Below the pieces are notes generated by a model. It saw only the letters and a program-made list of their open reading frames with translations. It was not told the origin of the DNA and did no database searches. Shown piece after piece: positions 1 through 11,269 of a stretch of DNA of 64,000 nucleotides. Made by a program: the position numbers and the translations under genes. The stretch spans positions 17,213-81,212 of the forward strand of contig NZ_CALUYG010000007.1 in NCBI RefSeq assembly GCF_944324935.1, in the 5' to 3' direction. Origin of the DNA: an uncultured Desulfovibrio sp. (GTDB lineage: Bacteria; Desulfobacterota; Desulfovibrionia; Desulfovibrionales; Desulfovibrionaceae). Numbering within the stretch: the first letter of the stretch is position 1; each line of letters opens with the position of its first letter.

Positions 1-1
1 C

Positions 2-1291
2 CGCAAGCTGGCCAAGACCATCCGGCAGGCCTTCTATCTGGCTCGTTCCGGGCGGCCCGGCCCCGTGCTGGTGGACCTGCCCAAGGACGTGATGCAGGCC
101 CACGCGGAATTCGTCTGGCCTGAAGACATCTACATGCGCAGCTACAACCCCACCTACAAGCCCAACCTCAATCAGTTGCGGCGCGCGGTGGAAGTGCTGG
201 CGCAGGCCCGGCGTCCCATGATCCTGGCCGGCGGCGGCGTCATCATGTCCGATGCGGCGGCGACCCTCAAGGATCTGGCCCATACCCTGCATCTGCCCGT
301 GTGCTGCACGCTCATGGGGCTTGGGGCCTTCCCGGCCACGGACGATCTCTGGCTGGGCATGGTGGGCATGCACGGGGCCTATGCGGCCAACATGGCCATC
401 AACAATGCCGATGTGCTCGTCTGCGTGGGGGCGCGCTTCGATGACCGGGTGACCGGCAAGATCTCCGCCTTTGCCTCGCACGCGCGCATCATCCACATCG
501 ACATCGACCCCACCTCCATCCGCAAGAACGTGGAAGTGGACGTGCCCGTGGTGGGCGACTGCAAGCTGGCGCTTGCCGGCATGCTGGACATCGCGGCGGG
601 CAAGATGGCTCATGTGGACTGGCGGGGCGACCATGAGGCCTGGCTGGAGACCGTGGCCCAGTGGAAGCAGAGCAAACCTCTTGGCTATATCCGCAACGAC
701 CACATCAAGCCGCAGCACGTCATCGAGGAGGTCTATGCCCTCACCGGCGGCGAGGCCATCATCACCACGGAAGTGGGGCAGAACCAGATGTGGGCGGCGC
801 AGTTCTACCCCTTCACCCGGCCCCGTACCCTGCTGACCAGCGGTGGGCTCGGCACGATGGGCTACGGCTTCCCGGCCTCCATCGGGGCACAGTGCGCCTT
901 CCCGGAGCGCAAGGTCATCGCCGTCGCCGGCGACGGCTCCATCCAGATGAACATCCAGGAGCTGGCCACCGTGGTACAGTATCGTCTGCCCATCAAGGTC
1001 ATCATCCTCAACAACCGGCATCTGGGCATGGTGCGCCAGTGGCAGGAGCTCTTCTACGACCGCAACTACAGCTTCACCAACATGGAGGCGCAGCCCGATT
1101 TCGTGAAGCTGGCCGAGGCTTACGGCGCCGAGGGCTACCGCATCTCCCGGCCCGAGGATCTGCGCCCGGTGCTGGAGGCCGCGCTGTCCTCCCCCAATCC
1201 GGCCATCGTGGACGTGACCGTGGAGCGCGAGGAAAACGTCTATCCCATGGTGCCCGCCGGGGCGGCCCTGGACGAGATGCTCTTGGTGTAG
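2..1291 (+). CDS. ilvB: Acetolactate synthase large subunit, 5'-truncated by window edge
   Basis: The reading frame is open from base 2, so the true start lies upstream and about 430 C-terminal residues are visible. Acetolactate synthase condenses two pyruvates, or pyruvate with 2-ketobutyrate, in the first committed step of valine, leucine and isoleucine synthesis in the cytoplasm. The visible part covers the end of the N-terminal TPP-binding domain, the central domain, and the C-terminal TPP domain with the GDGSIQMN motif followed by the expected NN. It is followed 10 bases later by the regulatory subunit gene, and an AGGAGG ribosome site overlaps its stop, so the two are co-translated. The call is firm; only the 5' end is missing. 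Confidence 0.95.
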   Translation, partial: RKLAKTIRQAFYLARSGRPGPVLVDLPKDVMQAHAEFVWPEDIYMRSYNPTYKPNLNQLRRAVEVLAQARRPMILAGGGVIMSDAAATLKDLAHTLHLPVCCTLMGLGAFPATDDLWLGMVGMHGAYAANMAINNADVLVCVGARFDDRVTGKISAFASHARIIHIDIDPTSIRKNVEVDVPVVGDCKLALAGMLDIAAGKMAHVDWRGDHEAWLETVAQWKQSKPLGYIRNDHIKPQHVIEEVYALTGGEAIITTEVGQNQMWAAQFYPFTRPRTLLTSGGLGTMGYGFPASIGAQCAFPERKVIAVAGDGSIQMNIQELATVVQYRLPIKVIILNNRHLGMVRQWQELFYDRNYSFTNMEAQPDFVKLAEAYGAEGYRISRPEDLRPVLEAALSSPNPAIVDVTVEREENVYPMVPAGAALDEMLLV

Positions 1292-1301
1292 GAGGGGCGG
1301 C

Positions 1302-1793
1302 ATGGAACGACATGTGCTTTCTGTTCTGGTGGAGAATGAGCCCGGCGTGCTCTCCCGCGTGGCGGGGCTCTTCAGCGGGCGCGGCTTCAACATCGATTCG
1401 CTCAATGTGGCCCCCACGCTGGAAGAGGGCGTCTCGCACATGACCATCACCACCTATGGCGACAGTCAGATCCTGGAGCAGATTATGAAGCAGCTCCACA
1501 AGATCGTGTCCGTCATCAAGGTTGTGGATTTTGCCGACATCCCCGCCGTTGAGCGGGAAATGATGTTCGTCAAGGTGCAGGCCGAAGGGGCCATGCGCGG
1601 GGAGATCCTGCGCACGGTGGAGATCTTCCGTTGCAAGGTCGTGGACGTGAGCGCGACGGAAATGACCATCGAGGCCACCGGCGACCACGGCAAGCTGGAG
1701 GCCATCATCAGCCTGCTGCACCGCTTCGGCATCAAGGAACTGGCGCGTACCGGCTCCGTGGCCATGCGCCGCTCCAAAAAGCTGGCGGAGTAG
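1302..1793 (+). CDS. ilvN: Acetolactate synthase small (regulatory) subunit
   Basis: The 163-residue product is the usual length for the valine-sensing regulatory subunit, which binds IlvB and confers feedback inhibition. An ACT domain fills about residues 3-75 (it opens with an H-x-L-S-V-L-V-E-N-E-P-G-V-L-S pattern). A C-terminal small-subunit domain follows, containing the conserved EIFRCKVVDV stretch. The ATG is preceded by AGGAGG at good spacing. It lies in an operon with ilvB upstream and ilvC downstream, separated from ilvC by a terminator hairpin, which suggests that ilvC expression is partly uncoupled. Confidence 0.95.
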   Translation: MERHVLSVLVENEPGVLSRVAGLFSGRGFNIDSLNVAPTLEEGVSHMTITTYGDSQILEQIMKQLHKIVSVIKVVDFADIPAVEREMMFVKVQAEGAMRGEILRTVEIFRCKVVDVSATEMTIEATGDHGKLEAIISLLHRFGIKELARTGSVAMRRSKKLAE

Positions 1794-1839
1794 GCGTCCG
1801 CGAGACTTGACTTTTGCCGCGAAGCGGCACAACAATTTT

Positions 1840-1866
1840 CCTCCCGCCCCGTGCGGGAGGATTTTT
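1840..1866 (+). terminator. Rho-independent terminator between ilvN and ilvC
   Basis: An 8-bp perfect stem (CCTCCCGC / GCGGGAGG) with a 5-base loop is followed by ATTTTT. It sits 46 bases after the ilvN stop and 29 bases before ilvC. It may terminate ilvBN transcripts or act as a partial attenuator, because no separate strong promoter for ilvC is obvious in the short gap. Confidence 0.8.
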
Positions 1867-1876
1867 AGTAGCATAA

Positions 1877-2896
<1,020 letters not shown>

Positions 2897-2921
2897 TTCC
2901 TTCCTTTCCGAACGCATCGCC

Positions 2922-2973
2922 GGGAGCGGGAAGCCTTTCCTCTGAGAGGGGCTTTCCGCTCCCTTCATTTTTT
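2922..2973 (+). terminator. Rho-independent terminator after ilvC
   Basis: A 14-bp stem (GGGAGCGGGAAGCC paired with GGCTTTCCGCTCCC, one G-T pair) is followed by TTCATTTTTT. It ends the ilv operon 25 bases after the ilvC stop. Confidence 0.88.
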
Positions 2974-3141
2974 CGGTCCGGCGCGACAATGCGTCTGACA
3001 CAAGCTGACCGTGGCAAAGGCGCACCGGGGAAAGGACTCGTCCAGGGGAAAGGATGGCGCGAAGGCCTTGTTCCGCTCATCATGGCAAAAAGGCCGGGGC
3101 CGGCCGGGGGGCAAGCCGCCTGCCGCGTCAGCACGCCCGCA

Positions 3142-3896
<755 letters not shown>

Positions 3897-3900
<4 letters not shown>

Positions 3901-4514
3901 GGCGCGTCTGGCGCGCCGGGAGGCGACGCCGCATCCGGGGGAAGGCACGCGGCGGTCTGTTCTCCCCAGGTCCGCATGGCGGCACGCTGCTCGCTGGAGA
4001 TGTCCGACGGGGCCTCGATGCCGTGCAGGCTCCGCGACTGCCCGAGCTCCCGCCCGAGCGCCCGCAGAAAATAGGACAGACAAAGCTCGCTGCCCGCGAA
4101 GAGCTGCTCCCCGCGCGGGCGTCCCGCCACCAGCAGCGACAGGCTCACGCCGGGAGTCCCTGCGGCAACGGCTCCGGCCTGCCGGGCCGACCAGCGGCTC
4201 TGGGCACGGTCCACAAGGCATTTGAGCTGCCCGGGCAGGGCATAGAAATACACGGGAGCGGCCAGCAGCAGGAAGGGCGTCCGCTCCAGGGCCGCCAGTA
4301 CGCTTTCGGCATCGTCGCCATCCGCCAGCACGCAGCGGTACGGCGGCCGCCGGCAGCCGCCGCAATGCGTACAGGGGCGGATGCGGCATTCCCGCAGGGG
4401 CAGGGCCTCCAGCGCGAGGCCCCCCTCCGCGGCGCCTTCCATGAACAGGCGGGCCAGACTGTCGCTGCTGCCGTTGCGACGGGGACTGCCCAGCAGGACG
4501 AGTCCGTGCCGCAT
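3897..4514 (-). CDS. Iron-sulfur flavoprotein / NADPH-dependent FMN reductase family protein
   Basis: The 205-residue product has a flavodoxin-like N-terminus (LVLLGSPRRNGSSD, an FMN phosphate loop). A cysteine cluster, C-x2-C-x2-C-x6-C, lies near residues 50-62 and resembles the compact 4Fe-4S motif of iron-sulfur flavoproteins (Isf). A further flavin segment, APVYFYALPGQLK, follows. A redox role with ferredoxin or quinones is inferred from the family and the substrate is unknown. The start is placed at ATG 4514, whose codon overlaps the upstream TGA (TGATG). A TTG start 18 bases further up is possible but weaker. It is coupled to the metallo-hydrolase upstream and comF downstream. Confidence 0.78.
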
Positions 4515-5137
4515 CAGCACAGATCCCCGCAAAAGGCGTTTTCGCGTCGTTCCTCGCCGATGGTCGTGGCGGGGCCGTGACCGGGATAGACATCCGTTGC
4601 GTCAGGCAGGGTGAAAAGCTGCTCGCGGATGGAGCGCAGCAGCAGGGCCTGATCGCCGCCGGGGAAGTCCGTGCGACCGATGGAGCGGAAGAACAGGGCG
4701 TCGCCGGTGAAGACGGCGTTTTCGGCAGGATAATGGAGAGAGACGCCGCCGGGCGTGTGTCCGGGGGTGTCCAGTACCGTAAAGACGAGATCGCCGAAGC
4801 GGCGTTCCCCGGCCGGGAGATCTTCCGTGGCATAGTCTGGAACGGGCGGGAAACCCCAGATGCCGCCGCGCACGGATTCCGTATCGTCCAGGCAGGCCTC
4901 GTGCCGGGAGGCGTAGACGGGCGCGCCCGTGGCGGCGACAAGGGCGGCGACGCCGTAGGCATGGTCGAAATGCTTGTGGGTCAGGCAGACGGCCAGCAGC
5001 TTCAGATTGCGCTGTGCAAGATGATCCAGCATGGGGGCGGGATCGCCGCCGGCGTCGATGATGACGGCCTCCCGGTCGTTGCTGACCACATAACAGTTCG
5101 TTTCCAGCGGGCCGAGAGCGAATTTGGCAATGGGCAT
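4514..5137 (-). CDS. Metallo-beta-lactamase fold hydrolase (glyoxalase II-like)
   Basis: The 207-residue product carries the full metallo-hydrolase signature: THKHFDH at residues 53-59, a metal-bridging region at DTPGHTPG (His127), TGDALF (Asp146) and YPGHG (His187). The short length without an extra C-terminal domain fits the YcbL-type branch of hydroxyacylglutathione hydrolases. It is probably a cytoplasmic thioester or lactone hydrolase with unknown substrate. It heads a three-gene minus-strand operon with overlapping stops and starts, divergent from the GGDEF-TPR gene. Confidence 0.85.
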   Translation of the reverse strand: MPIAKFALGPLETNCYVVSNDREAVIIDAGGDPAPMLDHLAQRNLKLLAVCLTHKHFDHAYGVAALVAATGAPVYASRHEACLDDTESVRGGIWGFPPVPDYATEDLPAGERRFGDLVFTVLDTPGHTPGGVSLHYPAENAVFTGDALFFRSIGRTDFPGGDQALLLRSIREQLFTLPDATDVYPGHGPATTIGEERRENAFCGDLC

Positions 5138-5294
5138 GGCAGTTCCTTTCCGGTGAAGTTTTGGACAGGATACGTTGCCCGCCGGGGAACGGCAAGCGAA
5201 GATGCGGCGGCCGTGGCGGAAAGGGCGGCCATGCTGCGGGAAAAGTCATGGATTTGTCTAGACATGTGACCGTACCGCGGCATACCATGAACGG

Positions 5295-7814
5295 ATGAAG
5301 ACGGAAAAGACCTCACCGAGCCTGACGCGTGGCGACCTCATGGAAATGGATGCCCAGCTCTTTGCCGAGCTGCGGCGCGTGATCCCCTGTACGGGCTGCG
5401 CCCTGTATTTCCCCACTGACGTGCCGTCACGGCGGCCGGAACTGCTGGCCGGGGAGCGGCGTCTTCTCCTGCCGCTCTGGCGGGGGGAGACGCCCCTGGC
5501 TGTGGCCATGCTGCATGGCGTGCGTGTGCGCGAGACACGCCAGGCCCTGCCGCTGCTGCCCGCCGTGGCGGACATCTGCCTGGATCTGCTGGAACGTACC
5601 CGCGGCGAGCGTACCGATGCCGTGACCGGTCTGGCCACGGAGCATCAGCTCTACGCACGCATGGAGGAGGAGGCCGCCCGCGTCCGCGAGCAGCTTGCCG
5701 ACCCCACGGCCGAGGATTCGCACGGCGTTTCGCTGCACCGTCTCTGCATGGGGCTCGTGCTGGTGCGGATGAGCAACGGCAGGGAGCTGGCCGAGACATA
5801 CGGCTACGCCTTTACCGACGGCCTGCTGCGGCAGGTGGCGGATGCCCTGCGGGCGGAGCTGCCGGGCAACGTCATGGCGGCGCGTGTGGGGCGCTTCGGC
5901 ATGGCGATGCTCATGCCCAGCAGCAGCGGACGCAAGGTCTGTCAGCGGCTGGCACAGGAGGCCCTGCGGCGCATGGCCGGCGTGGAGCGGCGCTGCGGGG
6001 TGACGTGTAAGCTGGTGCGCCCCCGGCTGTGCGCGGGACACGCCGTCTATCCGCAGGACATGGAAGGGCCGGAGTTCGGTCTGTCCATGTACGAGCAGGC
6101 GCGGCGCTTCATGGAGCGGGCCCGGCTGGCTGCCCGTGAGGCGGCCAAGAGCGGCGTTCCCGGACGCATCATGTCCTTTGCGCGCATCCTGCAGGAAGGC
6201 GGCGTCATCGTGGAGTGCCTCGGCATGGGCCGGGTGCGGATCAGCCTGGGCCTGCGGGCCAAGGCTCGCGAGGGCCAGCGCTTCGCCGTCTGGGAACCGG
6301 ATGCGGAAGGCCGCCGGCGGCTGCGGGGCGAGGTGGTGCTCCTGCTGGTGCGCGAACAGGATGCCGTGGCTGAGACCCTGCAATTGACCGACGCGGCGCG
6401 CCCGCTGGCCGTGGGACAGCGGCTGGCCCTGCTGGACGAGGCGGCGGCTTTCGACGGTGAAGAAGGCATTCTGGCCGAAGACGGACGGCTGCCGCGTGAG
6501 GACGGTGGCGGGGAGTCGTCCGCCAGAAGCGCCGGGACGGCCGACAGTGACGCCGCGGCCCCACGCCCCGTTGCGGACGTGACGGCGGGAACGGAGCAGC
6601 CGGCGCTGTGCGGCAGCGGCGACGGGCTGGAGGGCTTTCTCGGGCATGGCGAGTTCATGCGTGCCCTGCGCCGGCATGCGGAGGATCTCAATCATTTTTC
6701 GCTGGCGCTGCTACGCCTTGAGCTGGGCGGCCAGCCGGCGGAGGGCGTTTCGCCCTGCGCGGCGCTGGGGCAGGCGGCGGGCTTCTGGCGGCAGGGATAT
6801 GCCGGGCAGGGCCCGGCGGCGGGGGCCGGCGTGTTGTGCGGGCTGTACGGCGGCAACGGGCTCGTGTTCTATCATCCCGACACGGACGGAGAGCGGTTGC
6901 GTCCGCTGTACGAAACTATCTGCCGGGCGCTGGATGCGCAGGGCGTGCGCGCAGCCTGCGGTCTGGCAAGCTATCCCTTTTTGCGCTTCCGCAAGGGCGA
7001 GATGCTGGAATGTACGCTGAAGGCACTGGAATATGCCCTTCTCCTGCCCGCGCCGCATGTGGGCATCTGCAACTCGCTGGCCCTCAACATCAGCGCGGAC
7101 AGGCGCTACAGCCAGGGCGACATCTTCGGGGCGGTGGAAGAGTACAAGCTGGCCCTGCTGGCCGATGAAGACAATGTGCTGGCCCGCAATTCGCTGGGCG
7201 TCTGCATGGCCGCGCTCGGGCGACACCATGAGGCGCGGCGGCATTTTCTCGAGGCGCTGAAACGCTGCGCCGAGCCCGGCCAGATAGCCCAGACCCGCTA
7301 CAATCTGGGCACGGTGTGCCAGCATCTGGGCGAACGCCGTACGGCGGCGCGCTATTTCCGGCAATGCCTTGCCGCGGAACCGGAACATCTGTACGCCCAC
7401 CTGCGGCTCGGGCAGCTGTGCGAGGAAGGCGGGCGGCGCAACGAGGCTCGCCGCTTCTATGAGGAGGCGGCCCGCATCGAGGACAGCCTGCGCGAAGGCA
7501 AACAGGACGGCGGGCCCAGCCTCGCCCGGCGCTATCTGGCGCGGGTGGCGGCACGGCAGCGTCGCGGGGGCGAAGCCCGCGAGCTCCTGCACGAGGCTCT
7601 CTTGCGCGACCCCAACGACGCGGCCTCCATGTTGCTCATGGCCCGTCTTTATCTGGACGGCAACGAGGATCCCTCCGTGGCCGAGCTGCTGGCGCGCAAG
7701 AGCGTGCGCCTGCACGATACGGCGGAGGGCTGGCAGGTGCTTGCCCGGGCCCTGCGCGCCCAGGACCGGGAAGATGAAGCCCGTCTGGCGGAGGCACGCA
7801 TCCCTTCGGCCTGA
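5295..7814 (+). CDS. Degenerate GGDEF domain protein with C-terminal TPR repeats
   Basis: The 839-residue product begins with a short GAF-like region (about 20-100). A diguanylate-cyclase-like fold follows, starting with DAVTGL at 108-113. The catalytic GGDEF position reads GRFGM (about 199-203), so cyclase activity is unlikely. After an acidic linker (about 395-430) there is a second, even more degraded GGDEF-like region with CGLASYPF. From about residue 595 to the end run four or more tetratricopeptide repeats, which usually bind proteins. There is no signal peptide or clear membrane segment. It lies just upstream of the Ter genes with a 46-base gap, so a regulatory or scaffold role in that island is possible but unproven. 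Confidence 0.7.
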   Translation: MKTEKTSPSLTRGDLMEMDAQLFAELRRVIPCTGCALYFPTDVPSRRPELLAGERRLLLPLWRGETPLAVAMLHGVRVRETRQALPLLPAVADICLDLLERTRGERTDAVTGLATEHQLYARMEEEAARVREQLADPTAEDSHGVSLHRLCMGLVLVRMSNGRELAETYGYAFTDGLLRQVADALRAELPGNVMAARVGRFGMAMLMPSSSGRKVCQRLAQEALRRMAGVERRCGVTCKLVRPRLCAGHAVYPQDMEGPEFGLSMYEQARRFMERARLAAREAAKSGVPGRIMSFARILQEGGVIVECLGMGRVRISLGLRAKAREGQRFAVWEPDAEGRRRLRGEVVLLLVREQDAVAETLQLTDAARPLAVGQRLALLDEAAAFDGEEGILAEDGRLPREDGGGESSARSAGTADSDAAAPRPVADVTAGTEQPALCGSGDGLEGFLGHGEFMRALRRHAEDLNHFSLALLRLELGGQPAEGVSPCAALGQAAGFWRQGYAGQGPAAGAGVLCGLYGGNGLVFYHPDTDGERLRPLYETICRALDAQGVRAACGLASYPFLRFRKGEMLECTLKALEYALLLPAPHVGICNSLALNISADRRYSQGDIFGAVEEYKLALLADEDNVLARNSLGVCMAALGRHHEARRHFLEALKRCAEPGQIAQTRYNLGTVCQHLGERRTAARYFRQCLAAEPEHLYAHLRLGQLCEEGGRRNEARRFYEEAARIEDSLREGKQDGGPSLARRYLARVAARQRRGGEARELLHEALLRDPNDAASMLLMARLYLDGNEDPSVAELLARKSVRLHDTAEGWQVLARALRAQDREDEARLAEARIPSA

Positions 7815-7860
7815 GACGCAAACCGGAACGGCGCCCCGTGCGCCATGCAAAGGAGAGATC

Positions 7861-9075
7861 ATGACGCAGACTCTTGTTCCCGGACAGAATTGTCCCGTCC
7901 CCGCATCCCTGCTTTCCGTCAGCATCAGGGCCGGAGCCGCGGCCGACTTTTCCGCGTTTCGTCTCTTTGCCGGCGGCAAGACGCGCCGGGACGAGGACTT
8001 CGTGTTCTACGGGCAGAAAAGGAATGATGACGGCACCATCTCGCTCAGCCACGACGCCTGCTCCGGCGTGTTCAGCGTGGATCTGGCCCGGCTTGCACCG
8101 GATGTGGAAAAGGTGGCCCTTGCCGTCACCTCGGACTTCCCCACCGTCGCGCGCCTGTCGTCCCTGACGCTGGAGGCCGCGCAGGGGGCGGAGTGCCTGC
8201 TGCGCTGTTCGGTCGAGGTGGTGCGCCATGATGAGGCGGCCCTGATCCTGGGCGAGTTCTACCGGCGCAACGGGCAGTGGAAGTTTCGTTTCGTGGCGCA
8301 GGGCTTCCGGGGCGGTCTCAAACCGCTTGCCGAGTTCTACGGTGTGGATGTGGCGGACGATGCCCCCGTGCCTCCCTGTCCGGCCTCTTCCGGTCCCGCG
8401 CATCCCGGCCAGGCTCCGTCCCGTCCGGCCCCGGCCGGCGCATCCGCGTCGTCCCGGCCCGCCAGTCTGGGCAAGATCGTGCTCACCAAGGCCTCTCCGC
8501 GCATCGACCTGACCAAGCATACTCTTGCCGGGGGCATGTACCGCGTCAATCTCAACTGGAACCGCGCCTTCACGAGCCGGCCGAGCGGCCTTGCCGGGCT
8601 GTTCAACCGCAATAACGGCATCGATCTGGATCTGGCCGCCTATGTCCGCCTGAAAAACGGGGATAAGACCATCGTCCAGGCCCTTGGGAAGCGGTTCGGC
8701 TCGCTGGAGCAGCCACCCTTCGTCAAGCTGCTGGGCGACGACCGCACGGGCAGTCAGGCCGACGGTGAATGGATCCACATCAACGGCGACCGCATCGACG
8801 ATCTGGCGGAGATCATCATCTTTACTTTCATCTATGCCGGCGCTCCCAACTGGAACGCCACGGATGCCGAGGTGCGCGTGGACATCCCGGGCCAGCCCAG
8901 GATCGAGACGCGGCTTGTCGACGGCAATGAGCCGCTGCCCATGTGCGCCATCGCGCGCATCATCAATAGCGGCGGCAAGCTGAGCATCGAGCGTCTTGAG
9001 CGGTATTTTCGCGGCCATGAGGATATGGACCGCTTTTTCGGCTGGGGGTTCACATGGCGGGCGGGCTGGAAGTGA
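7861..9075 (+). CDS. terA: TerA-like tellurium-resistance protein with two TerD domains
   Basis: The 404-residue product has two TerD-type domains joined by a Pro/Ala/Ser-rich linker (about 170-200). The N-terminal domain contains DFVFYGQK and the WKFRFVAQGFRGGL ending. The second has a divergent NNGIDLDLAAYV motif and a GEWIHINGD loop. TerD domains bind Ca2+ through acidic loops, and TerA-type fusions occur in most complete ter operons. The ATG at 7861 has an AAAGGAGA ribosome site. Upstream open frame belongs to the preceding gene in another frame and is ignored. It overlaps the ATP-grasp start by 22 bases. Confidence 0.85.
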   Translation: MTQTLVPGQNCPVPASLLSVSIRAGAAADFSAFRLFAGGKTRRDEDFVFYGQKRNDDGTISLSHDACSGVFSVDLARLAPDVEKVALAVTSDFPTVARLSSLTLEAAQGAECLLRCSVEVVRHDEAALILGEFYRRNGQWKFRFVAQGFRGGLKPLAEFYGVDVADDAPVPPCPASSGPAHPGQAPSRPAPAGASASSRPASLGKIVLTKASPRIDLTKHTLAGGMYRVNLNWNRAFTSRPSGLAGLFNRNNGIDLDLAAYVRLKNGDKTIVQALGKRFGSLEQPPFVKLLGDDRTGSQADGEWIHINGDRIDDLAEIIIFTFIYAGAPNWNATDAEVRVDIPGQPRIETRLVDGNEPLPMCAIARIINSGGKLSIERLERYFRGHEDMDRFFGWGFTWRAGWK

Positions 9076-10200
9076 CGCCGCGGGGCGGCGTGTGCTGGCT
9101 TGCGGAAGGCTACGCCTCCCAACGGGACATGGCGCTGGCCATCAAGGCGGCCTGCCTCGACGTGCGGCTGCTTGTTTCGCACCGGGACGACCGGCGGGAA
9201 ATACTGAGCTGCGGCGACATCGCCCTGCGCGAATCCCGTGACGAGGAGGAGCGCGCCGCCTTCATCGAGGAGGTCATCCGGCGTCATGCCGTGACGGTTC
9301 TCCATGCCGGGCGGCGCGGCCGCTGGTTCGAAGGCCGCCGCGCGCGTCTGGAATCGCTGGTGTGCGGCTTTCGACCGGGGTCTGCCGGGAAGCGGACTTC
9401 GCGCTGGCCGACAACAAGCTCCGGTTTTCGACGCGGATGCGGGAGGCCGGGCTTCCTGTGGTGTCGGCCCTGTCCATAGAGCGGGCCGAGGATCTGCGCG
9501 AGGCGCTGTGCACGTCGCCCTTCAGGGCCGCCCGCTTGTGCGTCAAGCCGGTACAGGGCGTCTACGGGCAGGGCTTCCGCATCCTCGACGACAGCGTCGG
9601 CCTGCGCGACGTGCTGGCGGATACGGCGGGACGGCGCGTGCCGTCCGCCTGGTACCTCCGCCTGCTGGAGGAATCGTCCGATCCGCTGCTGCTCATGCCC
9701 TATTGCGGCGGGGACGAGTATTCCGTGGACATGCTCGTACGGCAGGAGCGCGCGCTCTGCGCCGTGCAGCGGCGCAAATACGGGCCCCTGCAGGACCTGG
9801 AAGCGCCCGGCAAGGCGACGGAGATCGCGTATGAATGCGCCCGCCCGCTGGGATGCGACGGACTGGTCAATATCCAGCGCATCGAGGCGGAAAAGGCCCC
9901 CCTCTCCTGCTGGCAGCCAGTTTGCGGCCTTCCGGCGGCATCGGCAACGGCCTTGCCGCGGGATGCAATCTGCCCGCCCTGTGGGCGGGGCTCATGTTGG
10001 GCAGGCTGGACCCGGAAGAGATAGCGCGAGGCGCCGTGCGGGTTCTCCGGCCGGTGACCATCCGTCCGCTGACGGTGGCTGTCCCTCTTCCCCCGGCAGG
10101 CGGGGAGGGGCAAGGGGCGGCGAAGGCCGCCGTATCCGGCAGCGACGACAGGGAAGACCGGACAGGCTCGGGAACGCCGGCATGGCTTGTCGGGCGTTGA
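9054..10200 (+). pseudogene. ATP-grasp ligase of the Ter biosynthetic module, broken by two frameshifts
   Basis: Three consecutive frames together spell one ATP-grasp protein of about 380 residues. Frame one runs from the ATG at 9054 to about 9360. The next segment, with CREADFALADNKLRFST, is one base out of register. The last segment, with LRPSGGIGNGLAAGCNLP (the metal-binding end of ATP-grasp folds), is again one base out of register from about 9900. One added G near 9360 and one added C in the C6 run at 9897-9902 would restore an unbroken frame. Family members in Ter islands are predicted amino-acid or peptide ligases acting with the CitE-like, phosphoribosyltransferase and HAD proteins. 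It is either a true pseudogene or carries two sequencing errors. Confidence 0.8.
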
Positions 10201-10285
10201 TATAATTTGTAACATAAATGTAACCAAAAAAACACCACAGCGGCACGGTTTGTGATAAACTAAAAAAATAAGCAGAACACGACGG
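10201..10285 (+). promoter_or_regulatory. AT-rich candidate promoter region upstream of the CitE-like gene
   Basis: This stretch is unusually AT-rich for the window and opens with an exact TATAAT at 10201-10206, directly after the broken ATP-grasp frame. No good -35 box lies 16-18 bases upstream. A promoter is plausible here but is only weakly supported. Confidence 0.35.
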
Positions 10286-10339
10286 CGGCAAGCAAGCGCG
10301 GACACCGCCGTGCAGATCGCGTCATCCTGGAGAAAACGC

Positions 10340-11269
10340 ATGGAACGGCTTTCCCCCTATGCTGTGGGGACGACTCTTTATGTGCCTTCGACCGCCTGGA
10401 AATACATGGAAAATATCCTCGCGGGAAAATACGGCGTTCTTCCCTGCGTCACGCTCTGTCTCGAGGATTCCATCGACAGCGGCGAAGTGGCGCGGGGCAT
10501 GGAGTGCATCGGACGCTTCCTTGCGGCGGCACGGCAGAGCGACGGCCTGCCCCATATCTTCATCCGGCCGCGTGACGGCGACAATCTTTCCGCCCTGCTG
10601 GACAGGGGCGGCCTCGAAGGCATCGCCGGATTCGTCCTGCCGAAATTCCGGCTTGTCGATCTGCCTGACTGGGAACGGCGTCTGCGGGGAGAACCGTACC
10701 TCTGGATGCCGACGCTGGAGACGGCGGACGCATTCGATCCCGCCGCCATGCGGGAGCTGGCTGATGCGCTGCTGGCCGGACCGGGCCGGGAGCGCATCGT
10801 GGCGTTGCGGACAGGCGGCAATGATCTGCAGCAACAGCTTGGGGTGCGGCGAAGCGGACGGCATACGGTGTATGAGGGCCCGCTGGGCTATGTCCTCGGC
10901 ATGCTGTCCACCATATTTTTGCCGCGCGGCTTCGCGCTGACGGCGCCGGTTTTCGAGCTGCTGGACGATGAAGCGCTGCTGGCCGCCGAGCTTGAGCGCG
11001 ACATCCTGCACGGCTTTTGCGGCAAGACCGCCATCCATCCCGCACAGCTGGGCCATATCCAGGCCGCCTTCAGGGTCACCCCGGAAGAGGCGGCCACCGC
11101 GTGCGCCATACTGGAAAAGGAGAAGGCCGTATTCCGTTTTGACGGCAGGATGTGCGAACCGGCCACGCATTCCCACTGGGCCCGGAAGATCCTGGAGCGC
11201 AGGGAGGTTTTTGGGGAGAGCGGGACGCAGGCTGAGCCGGACGGCGGGAGCGCCGCGGGCCTTCCGTGA
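10340..11269 (+). CDS. HpcH/HpaI (CitE-like) aldolase or lyase family protein of Ter module
   Basis: The 309-residue TIM-barrel protein resembles the citrate lyase beta subunit family. It has TTLYVPST at the N-terminus, CLEDSID (the acidic metal-binding loop), FVLPKF, RTGGNDL, and GKTAIHPAQ near the C-terminus. The family cleaves or forms C-C bonds on acyl-CoA or 2-keto-acid substrates. In Ter islands this member is predicted to act in a small-molecule pathway with ATP-grasp, phosphoribosyltransferases and a HAD phosphatase. The start is set at ATG 10340, which has GGAG seven bases upstream; a GTG at 10310 is an alternative. An AT-rich 140-base gap precedes it. Confidence 0.82.
   Translation: MERLSPYAVGTTLYVPSTAWKYMENILAGKYGVLPCVTLCLEDSIDSGEVARGMECIGRFLAAARQSDGLPHIFIRPRDGDNLSALLDRGGLEGIAGFVLPKFRLVDLPDWERRLRGEPYLWMPTLETADAFDPAAMRELADALLAGPGRERIVALRTGGNDLQQQLGVRRSGRHTVYEGPLGYVLGMLSTIFLPRGFALTAPVFELLDDEALLAAELERDILHGFCGKTAIHPAQLGHIQAAFRVTPEEAATACAILEKEKAVFRFDGRMCEPATHSHWARKILERREVFGESGTQAEPDGGSAAGLP

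Noticed and set aside
3901-4962. N-terminal extension of the comF frame
   Set aside because: It overlaps two better genes in another frame; the ATGA-coupled start at 3900 gives the normal ComF length.
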